The position numbers and the translations under genes were made by a program. A stretch of 64,000 bases of DNA, from contig NZ_JAJNEL010000001.1 in assembly GCF_029428675.1 (NCBI RefSeq), positions 5,766,001-5,830,000 of the forward strand, given 5' to 3'. This DNA comes from Streptomyces sp. JH14 (GTDB taxonomy: Bacteria; Actinomycetota; Actinomycetes; Streptomycetales; Streptomycetaceae). A model generated the notes under the pieces. It did not search any database. It worked only from the letters and a program-made list of their open reading frames with translations, and was not told the origin of the DNA. Numbering within the stretch: position 1 is the first letter of the stretch; each line of letters begins with the position of its first letter. Below are positions 63,406-64,000 of the stretch, in pieces.

Positions 63406-64000
63406 GTGTCCGCTACGCCCGTGTTGGCGTTGCGAGGGGTCTCCAAGCGATTCGGTGCCGTTCAGGCGCTCACCGATGTAGAGCTCGAGGTCCACGCAGG
63501 CGAGGTGGTCGCCCTGGTGGGCGACAACGGCGCCGGTAAATCAACGCTGGTCAAGACGATCGCCGGAGTCCACCCCATCGATGACGGAGTCATCGAGTGG
63601 GACGGCAAGGGCGTCCAGATCAACCGGCCGCACGACGCCCAGAACCTGGGCATCGCGACCGTCTATCAGGACCTCGCGCTCTGCGACAACATCGATGTCG
63701 TCGGCAACCTCTACCTCGGCCGGGAGCTCCGTAAGTTCGGAGTCCTCAACGAGGTCGAGATGGAGCGCCGCTCCCGCGAGCTCCTCAGCACGCTGTCGAT
63801 CCGTATCCCCAGCGTCCGCATTCCGATCGCCTCTCTCTCCGGTGGTCAGCGCCAGACCGTGGCCATCGCCCGCTCGATGCTCGGTGAGCCCAAGCTCGTC
63901 ATCCTCGACGAGCCGACCGCGGCCCTCGGTGTCGAGCAGACCGCACAGGTCCTCGACCTGGTCGAGCGGCTGCGCGAGCGCGGCCACGCGGTGATCCTCA
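63406..64000 (+). CDS. xylG: XylG-like sugar ABC transporter ATPase, 5' part
   Basis: The gene runs off the right edge; 198 residues are visible. GTG 63406 is the preferred start (AAGGAG nine bases upstream; the ATG at 63397 touches that site). Walker A is GDNGAGKST, the signature is LSGGQRQTVAIAR, and Walker B is KLVILDEPTAALG. It is the ATPase of a ribose/xylose-type importer, coupled to the xylF-like protein. A permease (xylH) is expected beyond the window. Confidence 0.92.
   Translation, partial: MSATPVLALRGVSKRFGAVQALTDVELEVHAGEVVALVGDNGAGKSTLVKTIAGVHPIDDGVIEWDGKGVQINRPHDAQNLGIATVYQDLALCDNIDVVGNLYLGRELRKFGVLNEVEMERRSRELLSTLSIRIPSVRIPIASLSGGQRQTVAIARSMLGEPKLVILDEPTAALGVEQTAQVLDLVERLRERGHAVIL

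Overview
The window is high-GC actinomycete DNA and almost certainly comes from a Streptomyces. Supporting features are strongly GC-biased third codon positions, frequent GTG starts, a very large secretome, a CebR-type operator, a DasR-like site, a Rok7B7-like regulator, and a gene order on the right (HTH-MurA, aconitase, NgcEFG-like transporter, ROK regulator, xylose-type ABC transporter) that I recall from the S. coelicolor SCO5998-SCO6010 neighbourhood.

Layout. 1-2213: the end of an Mrp/Mnh cation/proton antiporter operon (D partial, then E, F, G overlapping). 2214-39185: a variable region. It holds an overlapping trio of secreted or envelope proteins (2833-7075), two giant subtilases (9568-13419 and 29853-33683), two divergent M4 metallopeptidases (24870-27236 and 27718-29475), a peptidoglycan-binding protein, an ATPase regulator with a divergent LysR gene, a HEAT-repeat/DUF7019-like pair and a truncated SARP regulator. 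Scattered among them are relics: a group II intron RT scrap, an IS256 tail fused to a truncated nucleotidyltransferase, an IS110 transposase cut into a CdiI-like immunity gene, a tyrosine recombinase tail, an IS4-type element with a frameshifted transposase, a patatin pseudogene and a broken paralogue of the ATPase regulator. 39186-64000: orderly, conserved-looking chromosome with an HTH-MurA fusion, a hydrolase, acnA, two tandem FG-GAP proteins, xylA, a hemC homologue, a DUF1203 protein, a histidine phosphatase, an AA10 LPMO with CBM2, a GH92 mannosidase, an ngcEFG-like importer, a ROK regulator, a xylF-like binding protein and the start of its ABC ATPase.

How it fits together. The right half is largely about carbohydrate capture: the cellulose/chitin-active LPMO sits under a perfect CebR box, the importer has a near-consensus DasR (dre) box over its promoter, the mannosidase has its own LacI-type palindrome, and the xylose isomerase lies about 11 kb from the ROK-xylF-xylG block. 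Aconitase has a perfect MarR-type palindrome and a DmdR-like iron box upstream. The left half looks like a turnover zone where secreted proteases and cell-envelope proteins coexist with decayed mobile and conflict-system genes.

No rRNA, tRNA or CRISPR array was recognised. Functions rest on motif reading only; no database search was possible.
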